The notes beneath the pieces were generated by a model. The model saw nothing but the letters and a program-made list of their open reading frames with translations. It ran no database searches and was not told the origin of the DNA. From the NCBI GenBank assembly GCA_002786915.1, contig PCUV01000058.1, positions 23,822 through 87,821 of the forward strand: a stretch of 64,000 nucleotides of DNA. The letters are read 5' to 3'. How positions within the stretch are numbered: the first letter of the stretch is position 1; each line of letters opens with the position of its first letter. The position numbers and the translations under genes were made by a program. The DNA comes from Comamonadaceae bacterium CG12_big_fil_rev_8_21_14_0_65_59_15 (lineage in GTDB: Bacteria > Pseudomonadota > Gammaproteobacteria > Burkholderiales > Burkholderiaceae_C). This document shows, piece after piece, positions 29,872-40,276 of this stretch.

Positions 29872-29987
29872 CGCACGGGCGTCACCCCATCGTCCACGCC
29901 GACCCTGCCGTCAAAAGGGGCAAGCCAGACGCCCCCTGCCCAACAATGAAATAATCCGGCCCATTCTTTTTGCAAGGACTTTTTCCC

Positions 29988-30311
29988 ATGAGCGACACGC
30001 AACAACGCATCGACGACCTGGTCAAGACCAACGACATCCTACTGTTCATGAAGGGTACGGCGAGCTTTCCGCAATGCGGTTTTTCCGGCCGTGCCGTGCA
30101 GATTTTGAAAGCCTGCGGCGTGGACCCCAAGGCCATCAAAACCGTGAACGTGCTCGAAGACGATGCCATCCGCGCCGGCATCAAGGACTACAGCAACTGG
30201 CCCACCATTCCGCAATTTTTTTACAAGGGCGAGTTCATTGGCGGCTCCGACATCATGATGGAGATGTACGAAAGCGGCGAACTACAGACCCTCATGGGTC
30301 AGACCCACTGA
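29988..30311 (+). CDS. grxD: Monothiol glutaredoxin (Grx4/GrxD type)
   Basis: Carries or transfers [2Fe-2S] clusters, with glutathione, in the cytoplasm. The 107-aa protein has the monothiol active site CGFS in FPQCGFSGRAV near residue 30, plus the glutathione-binding WPTIPQFFYKGEFIGGSDI. The start at 29988 has AAGGA upstream. It is convergent with the helicase gene across a hairpin. Confidence 0.95.
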   Translation: MSDTQQRIDDLVKTNDILLFMKGTASFPQCGFSGRAVQILKACGVDPKAIKTVNVLEDDAIRAGIKDYSNWPTIPQFFYKGEFIGGSDIMMEMYESGELQTLMGQTH

Positions 30312-30343
30312 CGCCGGCCGCGCCAGCCCTTTGTTTAGCACTG

Positions 30344-30367
30344 AGGGCTTGTTTGTGAACAAGCCCT
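30344..30367. terminator. Intrinsic hairpin between convergent grxD and the helicase gene
   Basis: A perfect 10-bp stem AGGGCTTGTT/AACAAGCCCT around a TGTG loop, 33 bp after the grxD stop and 10 bp after the opposing helicase stop. It lacks a clear U-run on either strand. It probably acts as a bidirectional 3'-end structure. Confidence 0.5.
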
Positions 30368-30376
30368 GACTTCGCG

Positions 30377-33313
30377 TCATGCAACGGCTGGATTTTGTGG
30401 CGTGTCAGTGTTCACGCTGATGGCGCAGCCGTTGAACACCAGCGGCTGATTCAGCCAGGCCTGCCAGTGTTGCCAGTCGGCCTGACTGCTGATGCGCAGT
30501 TGCAGCGCCGGGTGCAACTGGTAATAGCCGTTTTTCACGCGTACCCAGAGCTGCCGACTAGGCTGATAGTTGCTGTTGACTTCGGCGCGCGCCAGCACAG
30601 CGTTGAAAAACGTGCGTTTTTTCCGCTCGGGTTTGAGCACGCTGTCGGGAATGCGCTCGATGCCACGCATCAAATAATCAGCACAAAAACCGGTCAGATT
30701 GCGCTGCGAATTCTGTTCGGTGAACATTTTGGAGTACATGGTTTTGTAGCTCGCCAGCATGATGCCGAGCAGCCAGTATTCGCCCTGATGCCGTTCCAGC
30801 CGCACCAGACGGCCACCCGCTTGCACGTCCAGCGCAGCAGGCGCGAGCAGCGTAAACAGGGCGTCGAGACCGTTTTGCGTGTGTGTCGGGTCTTGCAGCA
30901 CACGCGCCAGCGCATAGAACCAAGCCATGTGCCCATACTGATCGCGCTGCAACGGGTCGGCGCCGCGCTCCAGCAACGCCTCAACCAGCGCCACGTTGCC
31001 GCACTGCGCGGCCAGCATCAGCGGCGTGGCGTTGAAATAGGTGCGGTGATCCACCCCGAACTGGTCACACTGGCGCAGCACTTCCTTGAACGCGCGCATG
31101 GCATAGGGCTGGCGCTGGCGCTCGGCCAGCAGCTCCGTTTTTTTACCAAGCAGCCGTTCGGCCGCGTTGCGCTGGTGGCGCAGCCGCAGTTCAAACTCGG
31201 TGTAGTTCTCGTATGGCTGTATCGGTTTTTCCACGCGGCGGTCAAGTTGATCGAGCGCACTGGCCAATTGCACGGCTGGCTCGAAACGGTTGGCTGTGGC
31301 CAAGGCACGGATCCAGTGGTGCTGACCATGCCAGAGTGCATAGTCCAGCAGCACCTGGCGCGGTTTGTTTGATATCTGGCCCGCTTGCAGTGCCCGGGGC
31401 AGCAGCTCTTGCAGTGCGGCTTCGTCCCACACCGGCCAGCCGGGTTTTTGCGTTTTGAGCACGTTTTGGCGAATCGCGTCGGCCTGCTCCTGTTTGCCTT
31501 GCAGCTCAAGCCGACGCGCTTCCTGCGCCCACTCTTGCTGGCTCGATGCCTGGGCCTGCGCCAGCGCCATGGCTTGCGCGGTTTGCAGGTTCAACAGTTG
31601 CAGCAGCGGGTGCTGCGTGTCGGACTCCAGCAGATACAGGTTTTCCACCACCCGGGTCATGGCCACGTACAAGGCGTTGACATAAAACTTGAACAACTCC
31701 AGCGCATGGTCGGCTTTGTCGCGGCCACGGCTGTAATCGAGCGTGTCGCCGCTCAAGTCGCTGGACTGCACGCCACGGGCGATCTCGGCAAACGCCTGGC
31801 GCTGGCCCGAGATCATGCCGACCAAAATGACGTTGGCGTATTCCAGCCCTTTGGCTTCGTGCACCGAAAATACCAGCGGGGTCTGGAACTGCTGGCGCAC
31901 CGCAGATTTATCTTCGTCGCGCAGCACCAGCACGGCAAATTGGGTCGAGGCGCGGGTTTTGGCGTTGAGTTCACGCCGCACCGCCTCGCTGTCGGCCAGC
32001 AACTGCACCGAACCGGTCTGGTTGGCGCACGACTGCACCAAAAAATTGGTCTCGCGGTCAATCGAGCCAAAGCGCGCATGCTTGATTTTGAGCAACCGGT
32101 TGGCCAGCTCGGTCACCGCCTGGCCATTGCGAAAGTTGGCGCGCAACACCGAGATGGACTGCGCACGCGCCAGCGCTTCGTTTTGCCAAAACAGGGTTTT
32201 CACCGCCGCCCACGAGAAAAAATTCGGGTGCACGATCTGGTTCGCATCACCGCACAGCAAAAACTGCCCCGGCCGGGCCAGCGTTTTGAGCACCAGCGCC
32301 AATTGCACCGGGGTCAGGTCCTGCACCTCGTCAACCACCACAAAGTCGTACACCGGGCGCGCCTTGGCCAGCCAGTCGTGCGCCACCAGGTTCAGGTCAA
32401 ACAGCCCCGAGGTTGTCAGCCAGGCCAGGTATTTTTCAAACAAGGCGTACACCGCGTCGCGCTGCTCAGGGGTCAGCAGCGACTGGCGCACGCCCAGCGC
32501 CAGATACGACGCGCGCGTGTGCGGACCCTCGGCGCGGCTACACAGCACACCGCGAAATTCCTCAAACAGGGCGTGCGCATCGAGCCCGCCGGTGCTGCTT
32601 TTGGCGCTGCTGCGGTAGCGCTCATACCAGCCACAAAAAGCGGCAAACGTCAGCTCGCGCCCGGGCGGCACCTGCAGCGTTTCGACAAATTCGCGGTAGC
32701 TCAAAAACTCGGGCTCCTGGCCTTCGGCCTCAAAACCGTGCGCAAAGTACATCGCCTGCGCGCTTTGTGCCAGATAGCTTGACTGCGTGACATACAGCAC
32801 CCGGCCACGCGCCAGTCTGAACTTTTGCAGCGTCAGCGCGGTTTTGCCGGAACCCGCCGAGCCCACCAGCACCAGCGGCGCGCTCGCTTCAAACACGGCT
32901 TGCTGCGCGTCGTCGAAGCTGAGCACCTTGTCGAGCACATGAAAGTCGTTGCGCTGCGGGTGCACATAGCGCAGCGCCAGCGCCTGCGCAGCGGGGTCGG
33001 GGGGAATTGCCTCGGGCGGCTCGTCCTGATCCATCTGCTCCCAATTGAGCGTGGCGCCGCGCAAAAAGCGGGAGCGGTCGTAGGCGTGGTTCAGGATCAC
33101 TTCCAGCGCCAGGCAAACCGTCTCGTCACCATGGCGCGCAAACTGCACCAGCAAGCGGTTGCTCTGGTCAAGTTTGAAGCGCCAATACGGCGTGGGGCTG
33201 AGTTTCTTCAAGTTCGGGCTTTTGAAGTCGTCGCGCGCCAGCGCTTGTTGCAGCTTGGCAAATTGGGCTTTGACACGCTGCGTGTCAAGGTCGTGGTGGA
33301 TCAGCAGACGCAT
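30377..33313 (-). CDS. RelE-like / SF1 (UvrD-type) helicase / ankyrin fusion protein
   Basis: A 978-aa protein of unusual architecture. Residues 1-90 (MRLLIHHDLD..., WRFKLDQSNRLLVQF, LEVILNHAYDRSRF) read like a RelE/ParE-fold domain. Residues about 125-620 hold all SF1A helicase motifs: Walker A LVGSAGSGKTAL (about 149-160), DEVQD (328-332), LLCGDANQI, LRANFRNG, HEAKGLEYANVIL and YVAMTRVVENLYLL. Near residues 765-815 are about two ankyrin units (TPLMLAAQCGNVALVEALLE, RGADPLQRDQYGH). About 160 further C-terminal residues are unassigned. The ATG at 33313 is preferred to a TTG three codons upstream. It stands alone between grxD and a transglycosylase gene. Helicase activity is well supported; the biological role (DNA repair or defence) is unknown. 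Confidence 0.85.
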   Translation of the reverse strand: MRLLIHHDLDTQRVKAQFAKLQQALARDDFKSPNLKKLSPTPYWRFKLDQSNRLLVQFARHGDETVCLALEVILNHAYDRSRFLRGATLNWEQMDQDEPPEAIPPDPAAQALALRYVHPQRNDFHVLDKVLSFDDAQQAVFEASAPLVLVGSAGSGKTALTLQKFRLARGRVLYVTQSSYLAQSAQAMYFAHGFEAEGQEPEFLSYREFVETLQVPPGRELTFAAFCGWYERYRSSAKSSTGGLDAHALFEEFRGVLCSRAEGPHTRASYLALGVRQSLLTPEQRDAVYALFEKYLAWLTTSGLFDLNLVAHDWLAKARPVYDFVVVDEVQDLTPVQLALVLKTLARPGQFLLCGDANQIVHPNFFSWAAVKTLFWQNEALARAQSISVLRANFRNGQAVTELANRLLKIKHARFGSIDRETNFLVQSCANQTGSVQLLADSEAVRRELNAKTRASTQFAVLVLRDEDKSAVRQQFQTPLVFSVHEAKGLEYANVILVGMISGQRQAFAEIARGVQSSDLSGDTLDYSRGRDKADHALELFKFYVNALYVAMTRVVENLYLLESDTQHPLLQLLNLQTAQAMALAQAQASSQQEWAQEARRLELQGKQEQADAIRQNVLKTQKPGWPVWDEAALQELLPRALQAGQISNKPRQVLLDYALWHGQHHWIRALATANRFEPAVQLASALDQLDRRVEKPIQPYENYTEFELRLRHQRNAAERLLGKKTELLAERQRQPYAMRAFKEVLRQCDQFGVDHRTYFNATPLMLAAQCGNVALVEALLERGADPLQRDQYGHMAWFYALARVLQDPTHTQNGLDALFTLLAPAALDVQAGGRLVRLERHQGEYWLLGIMLASYKTMYSKMFTEQNSQRNLTGFCADYLMRGIERIPDSVLKPERKKRTFFNAVLARAEVNSNYQPSRQLWVRVKNGYYQLHPALQLRISSQADWQHWQAWLNQPLVFNGCAISVNTDTPQNPAVA

Positions 33314-33353
33314 AAGGGTCAAAAGTTAGGCAGATTATTTTGGTAAAGCACAA

Positions 33354-34016
33354 TCAATTCAGTGTGCTTTGGCGGGTGGCGCTGTGGAGCCAGCGCCGCT
33401 GCGCTGCGGCAACCGCGTCCGGGTAGGCGGCTTTGCCGCGTGAGCCGTTGTAGCGGCCCAGCGCCAGAAAAAGATTGCCTTTTTCCCGCTCCAGGTAATG
33501 ACGCAGAATGACGCAGCCAAAGCGCAGATTGGTTTGCAAATCGAATAGTTTGGACACGTCGCCATCCTCCAGCAGGCGCATCCAAAATGGCATGACTTGC
33601 ATGTAGCCACGGGCACCGACCGGGCTGATGGCGCGTTTGCGGAAGTTGCTTTCCACCTGAATTAAACCTAGCACCAAGTCCACATCCAGGCGGCTACGCT
33701 TGCAGTTGTACCAAACAGACTGCAAAAATTCGTCGCGTTCTAAAAAGGTTTTGAGATCAGTCTTACGGCTGATCAGCCGCCTATTCATTTCTATTTTCCA
33801 GCGCAAATAGTGCAAACGCGCCTCGGTGGAGGCAAACACCGGCTCGGGCGGCGCAGCGTCATGCACGGCCGCGTGCATGGCATTGCGCACGGCATCAGCC
33901 ATGGGCTCTTCAATCTGTCCCCCGGCCTGGGCTTGCTCTGGCCATGACGCGCCCAGCACGGTATTTAAGGGCCAGAGGAGCCAACTTCTGGACAAAGCGG
34001 CGCGTCTTGTCAGCAT
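33354..34016 (-). CDS. Lytic transglycosylase (SLT domain)
   Basis: Cleaves the glycan strand of peptidoglycan with 1,6-anhydro product formation, in the periplasm. It has 220 aa with an N-terminal signal segment (RRAALSRSWLLWPLNTVLGA). The SLT domain has the catalytic glutamate in GLIQVESNFRKRAISPVGA, followed by GYMQVMP and GRYNGSRGK. It lies 55 bp after proS on the same strand and may be co-transcribed with it. Confidence 0.92.
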   Translation of the reverse strand: MLTRRAALSRSWLLWPLNTVLGASWPEQAQAGGQIEEPMADAVRNAMHAAVHDAAPPEPVFASTEARLHYLRWKIEMNRRLISRKTDLKTFLERDEFLQSVWYNCKRSRLDVDLVLGLIQVESNFRKRAISPVGARGYMQVMPFWMRLLEDGDVSKLFDLQTNLRFGCVILRHYLEREKGNLFLALGRYNGSRGKAAYPDAVAAAQRRWLHSATRQSTLN

Positions 34017-34071
34017 GGCATCACCGGGTCAGCTCCAACCCGATCGGAGCGTTGGGTCACACGCTGGGTCC

Positions 34072-35814
34072 TCAAACCTTCAGCTTCGCCAGCAGCACAC
34101 CGGCGATATCGGCTAGCGCCACGGCGGTGGCGGCGCTGTCGCGTCGGTGCTGGTATTCCACGTTGCCTTCTTTGAGCGCGCGGTCGCCGACGTTGATGCG
34201 GTGCGGCACGCCAATCAGTTCCCAGTCGGCAAACATGGCGCCCGGGCGCTCGCCCCGGTCGTCCAGCATCACGTCCACCCCCTGGGCCAGCAGCTCGGCG
34301 TAAAGCTTTTCAGAAGTGGCTTTCACCTCCGGTGAACGCTCGGCGTTGATCGGGCAGATCACCACGGTAAAAGGCGCCAGCGCGTCGGGCCAGATGATGC
34401 CGCGCGCGTCGTGGTTTTGTTCAATGGCCGCTGCAGGGAGGCGCGTGATGCCAATGCCGTAGCAGCCCATTTCCATTGGCTTGGGTTTGCCGTCGGTGTC
34501 CAGAAAAGTGGCCTTCATCGCGTCGCTGTACTTGGTGCCCAGATAAAACACATGGCCCACTTCAATGCCGCGCTCAATTGCCAGCACACCTTTGCCGTCG
34601 GGCGACGCATCGCCCGCCACCACGTTGCGCAGGTCAGCGATGGCGTCGGGCTCGGGCAGGTCACGCCCCCAGTTGACGCCGGTCAGGTGAAAGTCTTTGT
34701 CATTGGCTCCACACACCCAGTCGGCCAGCACGGCCACTTCGCGATCCACCACCAGCTTGACCGGCTTCTTCAAGTTCAGCGGCCCCAGGTAACCCGGCTC
34801 GCATCCAAAGTGGTCAACGATCTCGGCCACGCTGGCAAAGCGGAACGCGGCCAGGCCAGGCAACTTGTTGACCTTGACCTCGTTCATGTCGTGGTCGCCG
34901 CGCAGCAGCTGCAGCCAAACCTGGGTTTTGATTACTTCACCCTTGTCGCTGAGCGTATCGGTGGCCAGTACCAATGACTTGACGGTTTGCGCCAGCGGCA
35001 AGCCCAGCAAGGCGGCCACGTCGGCGCAGGTGCTCTTGCCCGGCGTCGGTGTCTTGGTCATGGCTTGTGTTGCGGGCGGGCGCGGGCCGGCAGGGGCCAG
35101 CGCCTCTGCCTTTTCCATGTTCGCCGCGTAGCTGCTGCCCGGGCAATAGACGATGGCGTCTTCGCCGGTGGAGGCAATCACCTGGAATTCTTCACTCAGG
35201 TCGCCGCCAATGGCACCGCTGTCAGCGGCCACCGCACGGTAACGCAGGCCAAAGCGGTCAAAGATGCGCCGATAGGCAGCGGCCATCACCTGGTAGCTGG
35301 CCTTGGCAGCGGTCTGGTCGCGGTCAAAGCTGTAGGCGTCTTTCATGATGAACTCACGCCCGCGCATCAAACCAAAACGCGGACGTCGTTCGTCGCGGAA
35401 TTTGGTCTGAATCTGGTAAAAATTCTTGGGCAACTGTTTGTAGCTGCGGATTTCCTGGCGCGCAATGTCGGTCACCACTTCTTCGCTGGTGGGTTGCACC
35501 ACAAAGTCGTTGCCATGGCGGTCGCGGATGCGCAGCAGCTCGGGGCCCATCTTGTCAAAGCGGCCGGTTTCCTGCCACAGCTCAGCGGGCTGGATGACGG
35601 GCATGGCCAGTTCCACGGCGCCTGCGCGGTTCATTTCTTCGCGCACGATGGCTTCCACCTTTTTGACCACGCGCAGGCCCATGGGCATCAGGGTGTAAAT
35701 GCCCGCGCCCAACTTTTTGATCAAGCCCGCGCGCATCATCAGTTTGTGGCTGACCACTTCGGCGTCGGCGGGGGCTTCTTTGAGGGTGGAAATAAAGAAC
35801 TGGGAGGCTTTCAT
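34072..35814 (-). CDS. proS: Prolyl-tRNA synthetase (bacterial type)
   Basis: Charges tRNA-Pro with proline and edits mischarged alanine. It has 580 aa with class II motifs ([32 protein letters not shown] split in motif 2; [10 protein letters not shown] in motif 3). The INS editing domain, between about residues 225 and 405, includes [15 protein letters not shown]. The start at 35814 gives [15 protein letters not shown]; six upstream codons are also open. It is divergent from rppH. Confidence 0.96.
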   Translation of the reverse strand: MKASQFFISTLKEAPADAEVVSHKLMMRAGLIKKLGAGIYTLMPMGLRVVKKVEAIVREEMNRAGAVELAMPVIQPAELWQETGRFDKMGPELLRIRDRHGNDFVVQPTSEEVVTDIARQEIRSYKQLPKNFYQIQTKFRDERRPRFGLMRGREFIMKDAYSFDRDQTAAKASYQVMAAAYRRIFDRFGLRYRAVAADSGAIGGDLSEEFQVIASTGEDAIVYCPGSSYAANMEKAEALAPAGPRPPATQAMTKTPTPGKSTCADVAALLGLPLAQTVKSLVLATDTLSDKGEVIKTQVWLQLLRGDHDMNEVKVNKLPGLAAFRFASVAEIVDHFGCEPGYLGPLNLKKPVKLVVDREVAVLADWVCGANDKDFHLTGVNWGRDLPEPDAIADLRNVVAGDASPDGKGVLAIERGIEVGHVFYLGTKYSDAMKATFLDTDGKPKPMEMGCYGIGITRLPAAAIEQNHDARGIIWPDALAPFTVVICPINAERSPEVKATSEKLYAELLAQGVDVMLDDRGERPGAMFADWELIGVPHRINVGDRALKEGNVEYQHRRDSAATAVALADIAGVLLAKLKV

Positions 35815-35906
35815 GGCTGGAATCCGGGGCAATAACAGGGTTGTTTCTCTTGATGCAGCTCAAACGCTGTGCATAATGGAACCAATTTAAAAATTGGGGT
35901 TTGATT

Positions 35907-36527
35907 ATGCTTGACCGGGACGGCTTTAGGCCCAACGTCGGCATCATCCTGCTCAACCAGAAGAATCAGGTGTTTTGGGGCAAGCGTATCCGTACGCACT
36001 CCTGGCAGTTTCCGCAGGGTGGCATCGATCGGGGGGAAACCCCGGAACAGGCCATGATCCGCGAGCTGCATGAAGAAATCGGGCTGCTGCGCGAACATAT
36101 TCGCATTGTGGCCCGCACCCGCGACTGGTTGCGCTACGAGGTGCCGGACCGTTTCATTCGCCGCGACTCACGCGGTTTTTACAAGGGACAGAAACAGATC
36201 TGGTTTCTGCTGCAGTTATTGGGCCACGACTGGGACCTGAACCTGCGCGCCACCAACCACCCCGAGTTTGATGCCTGGCGCTGGAACGACTATTGGGTAC
36301 CGCTGGAGGCGGTGGTCGAGTTCAAACGCGACGTGTACGTGTCGGCCCTGAAAGAACTGGCGCGCTTTCTGCCGCGCAACGACCAGCGCAACCGCTACCT
36401 GCGCCAGGGCATCCGCCCGGTGCTGAACGAAATCGGCCAAACCGACATCCCTGACGCCACTTTTGAGCTGCCCCCGGGCGCCACCTATGAACCCCAACAC
36501 ACCCCCCAAAGCGACCATGAGGCATGA
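35907..36527 (+). CDS. rppH: RNA pyrophosphohydrolase
   Basis: Removes pyrophosphate from the 5' triphosphate end of mRNA and so starts RNase E-dependent decay. It has 206 aa with the Nudix box [20 protein letters not shown] and family N-terminus [18 protein letters not shown] perfect short palindrome CCAATTT-AA-AAATTGG lies 10 bp before the ATG, over the expected ribosome-binding region. The pairing with divergent proS is common in this order. Confidence 0.95.
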   Translation: MLDRDGFRPNVGIILLNQKNQVFWGKRIRTHSWQFPQGGIDRGETPEQAMIRELHEEIGLLREHIRIVARTRDWLRYEVPDRFIRRDSRGFYKGQKQIWFLLQLLGHDWDLNLRATNHPEFDAWRWNDYWVPLEAVVEFKRDVYVSALKELARFLPRNDQRNRYLRQGIRPVLNEIGQTDIPDATFELPPGATYEPQHTPQSDHEA

Positions 36528-37026
36528 ATCCCGCCGTTGGCAAGGCCTGCGCCTGAAGTCGGCCGCAGGTCTGCTGTGCATGGCCAGCGCCGGTATCTGT
36601 AGCGCGCAGAGCCCCTTGGACAACCCCGACTGGGAAGAATCTGCTGCGCCGCCTGCACCCAGCTTCAACGCAGAAAAAACCGTCGCGCTGGACATGCCCC
36701 CGTTTGTGACGCTGAAGTTTGGCGTGGACCCAGCCACGATCTCGATCACGCCCGACGGCATCGTGCGCTACGTGGTGGTGGCACGCAGCACCAGTGGCGC
36801 GGTAACGGCTTTTTATGAGGGCATTTTGTGCGCGCGCGGCGAGGTCAAACGCTACGCACACACCCAAAGCGACGGCAGCTGGCGCGCAGACGCCAAACCC
36901 GCCTGGCGCGCCCTCAACGACAACCAACCGTCGCGCCACGCGCTGGTATTTGCGCGTCAGGGAGCCTGCGACGGCAGCACAGCGACCAGCTCGGTGGCTG
37001 ACATCGTGCGCGCACTCAAGAAGTAA
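36517..37026 (+). CDS. CNP1-like family protein, exported
   Basis: A 169-aa protein with an N-terminal signal peptide ([19 protein letters not shown]) and the CNP1-like pattern: [39 protein letters not shown] and [20 protein letters not shown]. The family takes its name from a Neisseria cryptic protein, and function is unknown. The ATG at 36517 overlaps the rppH stop region by 11 bp; an in-frame ATG at 36487 is an alternative. Confidence 0.8.
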   Translation: MRHESRRWQGLRLKSAAGLLCMASAGICSAQSPLDNPDWEESAAPPAPSFNAEKTVALDMPPFVTLKFGVDPATISITPDGIVRYVVVARSTSGAVTAFYEGILCARGEVKRYAHTQSDGSWRADAKPAWRALNDNQPSRHALVFARQGACDGSTATSSVADIVRALKK

Positions 37027-37030
37027 GCAG

Positions 37031-38167
37031 CTAGCGGCCCAGCACCAGGTTGTCGCGGTGCACCATCTCTGGTTCGGCCGCGTAGCCCAGCAGTGCCTCG
37101 AACTGGCTGGACGGCTTGCGGCAGATCAGGCGCGCCTCTACGCTGGCGTAGTTGGCCAGACCACGCGCAATTTCAACGCCGTCCTCGCCCCGAATGGCAA
37201 TCACGTCACCGCGTGAAAAATCCCCCTCCACAGCTGTCATGCCAATCGGCAACAGGCTGGAGCCGCCGCTACACAGCTTGGCCACCGCACCGGCATCGAC
37301 CCGCACCGAGCCTTTGAGTTGCAGGTGGTCGGCAATCCACTGTTTGCGCGCCTGCGTTTTTTGCGTGGGGGCCACCAGCAGCGTGCCAATGGGTTGCCCC
37401 TGACACAAGCGCAGCAGCGCGTCGGGCTCGCGTCCCCAGGCGATCACGGTCGAGGCACCCGACCCCGCAGCGCGCTTGGCCGCCAGAATTTTGGTGATCA
37501 TGCCCCCGCGCCCCACGCTGGAACCTACGCCACCGGCCATCGCCTCCAGCGCTGCGTCACCTGCCTGCGCCACATCGACAAACTCTGCCTGCGGGTCCTT
37601 GCGCGGGTCGGCCCGGTACAGCCCGCGCTGATCGGTCAGGATGATGAGCGCGTCGGCTTCCACCAAGTTGGCCACCAGCGCGCCCAGCGTGTCGTTGTCG
37701 CCAAACTTGATTTCGTCGTTGACCACGGTATCGTTTTCATTGATGACCGGCACCACCCCGAGCTTGAGCAGGGTCAACAAGGTTGAGCGCGCATTGAGAT
37801 AACGCTCACGGTCGGCCAGGTCGGCGTGCGTGAGCAGCACCTGCGCACTGCCCAAGCCGTTTTCACGCAGCTTGGTTTCGTACATCTGCGCCAACCCCAT
37901 CTGCCCCACGGCGGCGGCAGCTTGCAGTTCGTGGATTTGCTGCGGGCGCACGCTCCAGCCCAAGCGCTTCATGCCCTCGGCCACGGCACCGCTGGACACC
38001 ATGATCACCTCGCGCCCCTGACGCACCAGCGCCGACATCTGGCGACACCATTCACCAATGGCACCTTCGTCCAGCCCACGGCCTTCGTTGGTCACCAGAC
38101 TGGAGCCGACCTTGACCACCACGCGGTGCGCATCACGCAACAGGGAAGCATCAAATTTTTGAGACAT
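37031..38167 (-). CDS. proB: Glutamate 5-kinase
   Basis: First step of proline synthesis: phosphorylates glutamate at the gamma carboxyl. It has 378 aa, with an amino-acid kinase domain ([14 protein letters not shown] near the N-terminus, [34 protein letters not shown]) and a C-terminal PUA domain from about residue 285. It follows obgE on the same strand. Its leader is entirely repeat copy D, with no visible Shine-Dalgarno sequence. Confidence 0.95.
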   Translation of the reverse strand: MSQKFDASLLRDAHRVVVKVGSSLVTNEGRGLDEGAIGEWCRQMSALVRQGREVIMVSSGAVAEGMKRLGWSVRPQQIHELQAAAAVGQMGLAQMYETKLRENGLGSAQVLLTHADLADRERYLNARSTLLTLLKLGVVPVINENDTVVNDEIKFGDNDTLGALVANLVEADALIILTDQRGLYRADPRKDPQAEFVDVAQAGDAALEAMAGGVGSSVGRGGMITKILAAKRAAGSGASTVIAWGREPDALLRLCQGQPIGTLLVAPTQKTQARKQWIADHLQLKGSVRVDAGAVAKLCSGGSSLLPIGMTAVEGDFSRGDVIAIRGEDGVEIARGLANYASVEARLICRKPSSQFEALLGYAAEPEMVHRDNLVLGR

Positions 38168-38220
38168 TTTCAGGCTCTAGCCCATGATTTATATGGGCTG
38201 ACAGCTATATTTTCAATAAC
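38166..38220. repeat. Dispersed repeat, copy D (between obgE and proB)
   Basis: Carries GGCTCTAGCCCATGATTTAT, then ATGGGCTGACAGCTAT, so AGCCCAT/ATGGGCT form a perfect 7-bp hairpin. It fills the whole obgE-proB gap and abuts the proB start codon. Confidence 0.75.
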
Positions 38221-38222
38221 AT

Positions 38223-39305
<1,083 letters not shown>

Positions 39306-39316
39306 TCAGTCATGGC

Positions 39317-39425
39317 CAGAGCATAGTGCACTGCGTGTAACGCTGGGTCTGTCCCGCAAGATTTGAACAGTTGGGGACAGAGCAAAGTTCACTTCGTGTA
39401 ACTCTTGGTCTGTCCCGCAAGATTT
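39317..39425. repeat. Direct repeat (two units, 61-bp period) between rpmA and obgE
   Basis: Units at 39317-39364 and 39378-39425 share CGTGTAAC followed by GGTCTGTCCCGCAAGATTT, with about 8 differences in the first half. The phrases resemble dispersed intergenic sequence rather than coding sequence. The obgE promoter must lie in or beside this duplication. Confidence 0.7.
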
Positions 39426-39433
39426 CACAAATG

Positions 39434-39459
39434 AAAAACCCCGCGCCAGGCGCAGGGTC
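39434..39459 (-). terminator. Rho-independent terminator of rplU-rpmA
   Basis: On the minus strand, ACCCTGCGCC pairs with GGCGCGGGGT (one G-T wobble) and is followed by TTTTTC, 25 bp after the rpmA stop. It should end most rplU-rpmA transcripts before obgE. Confidence 0.7.
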
Positions 39460-39483
39460 TTGCGTGAGGAATGAATCCGGCAA

Positions 39484-39741
39484 TTACGCGGGCGTCACGC
39501 TCACGGTGTGGCGGTTCAAAGCGCCTTTGACGGCAAACGACACGTGCCCGGCTGCCAAAGCAAACAGGGTGTGGTCTTTGCCGATACCAACATTTACGCC
39601 AGGGTGGAATTGGGTGCCACGTTGACGAACAATGATCCCGCCAGCGTTGATCAATTGGCCACCGTACATCTTCACACCCAACATCTTGGGCTTGGAATCG
39701 CGCCCGTTACGCGTCGAGCCGCCGCCTTTTTTGTGTGCCAT
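39484..39741 (-). CDS. rpmA: 50S ribosomal protein L27
   Basis: Ribosomal protein whose N-terminal arm reaches the peptidyl-transferase centre. It has 85 aa beginning [16 protein letters not shown] with the typical [17 protein letters not shown] and [12 protein letters not shown]. It lies 12 bp downstream of rplU. Confidence 0.97.
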   Translation of the reverse strand: MAHKKGGGSTRNGRDSKPKMLGVKMYGGQLINAGGIIVRQRGTQFHPGVNVGIGKDHTLFALAAGHVSFAVKGALNRHTVSVTPA

Positions 39742-39753
39742 GACTCTTGCTCC

Positions 39754-40065
39754 TTATGCAGTAATCGCGCCGATCAGCAGTTCGGTGAACTGTTGACGAT
39801 GCCCTTGGCGTTTTTGATAGTGCTTGCGACGGCGCATCTTGAAGATGCTGACCTTGTCGTGCTTGCCGTGTGCCACCACTGTGACAGTAACCGATGCGCC
39901 GGACACCAAGGGCGTGCCAACCTTCAGATCTGCGCCGCTGCCGACTGCCAGAACCTGGTCCAACACGATTTCTTGGCCAACGTCCGCAGCAATCTGTTCT
40001 ACTTTAATTTTTTCGCCAGCAGCAACTCTGTATTGTTTGCCACCGGTTTTTATGACCGCGTACAT
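39754..40065 (-). CDS. rplU: 50S ribosomal protein L21
   Basis: Large-subunit protein of 103 aa. The start at 40065 gives [14 protein letters not shown], the invariant family N-terminus; an in-frame upstream extension to 40131 is promoter/leader. The C-terminus has [17 protein letters not shown], the 23S rRNA-binding tail. Confidence 0.97.
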   Translation of the reverse strand: MYAVIKTGGKQYRVAAGEKIKVEQIAADVGQEIVLDQVLAVGSGADLKVGTPLVSGASVTVTVVAHGKHDKVSIFKMRRRKHYQKRQGHRQQFTELLIGAITA

Positions 40066-40114
40066 ATGAACCTCATGAAAGAATCTCCACGAACGGATTT
40101 TCGCAGAGCCGGGG

Positions 40115-40142
40115 ATTATCACATAAATCAATCAGTTGTCGC
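40115..40142 (-). promoter_or_regulatory. Candidate promoter of rplU-rpmA
   Basis: On the minus strand, GCGACA (4 of 6 to TTGACA) and an extended -10 TGTGATAAT are 16 bp apart, placing the start of transcription about 40-45 bp before rplU. Confidence 0.4.
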
Positions 40143-40245
40143 TGACTGCGGACAGCGCACCAGCCCCTGACCCAGCGTGATTGGCGTGAACCCAGGCTTG
40201 GGCAAGATCATGCTCGCGCGCGCCGGTGGCCTAAAAAGAGCTTTC

Positions 40246-40251
40246 TATAAT
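40246..40251 (+). promoter_or_regulatory. Candidate -10 box of ispB
   Basis: A perfect TATAAT 25 bp before the ispB start codon. No good -35 hexamer is visible at 16-18 bp upstream. The leader would be about 20 nt. Confidence 0.4.
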
Positions 40252-40276
40252 CGCCGCAAACTTCTGAGCCCCGGTC

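Noticed and set aside
35888..35903. Palindrome before rppH as a riboswitch or operator
   Set aside because: CCAATTT-AA-AAATTGG is short and AT-rich, has no expression platform, and can arise by chance; noted under rppH only.
35588..36761. Additional genes opposite proS and rppH
   Set aside because: Open frames there run antisense to well-defined synthetase and Nudix genes, with no start signals or domains.
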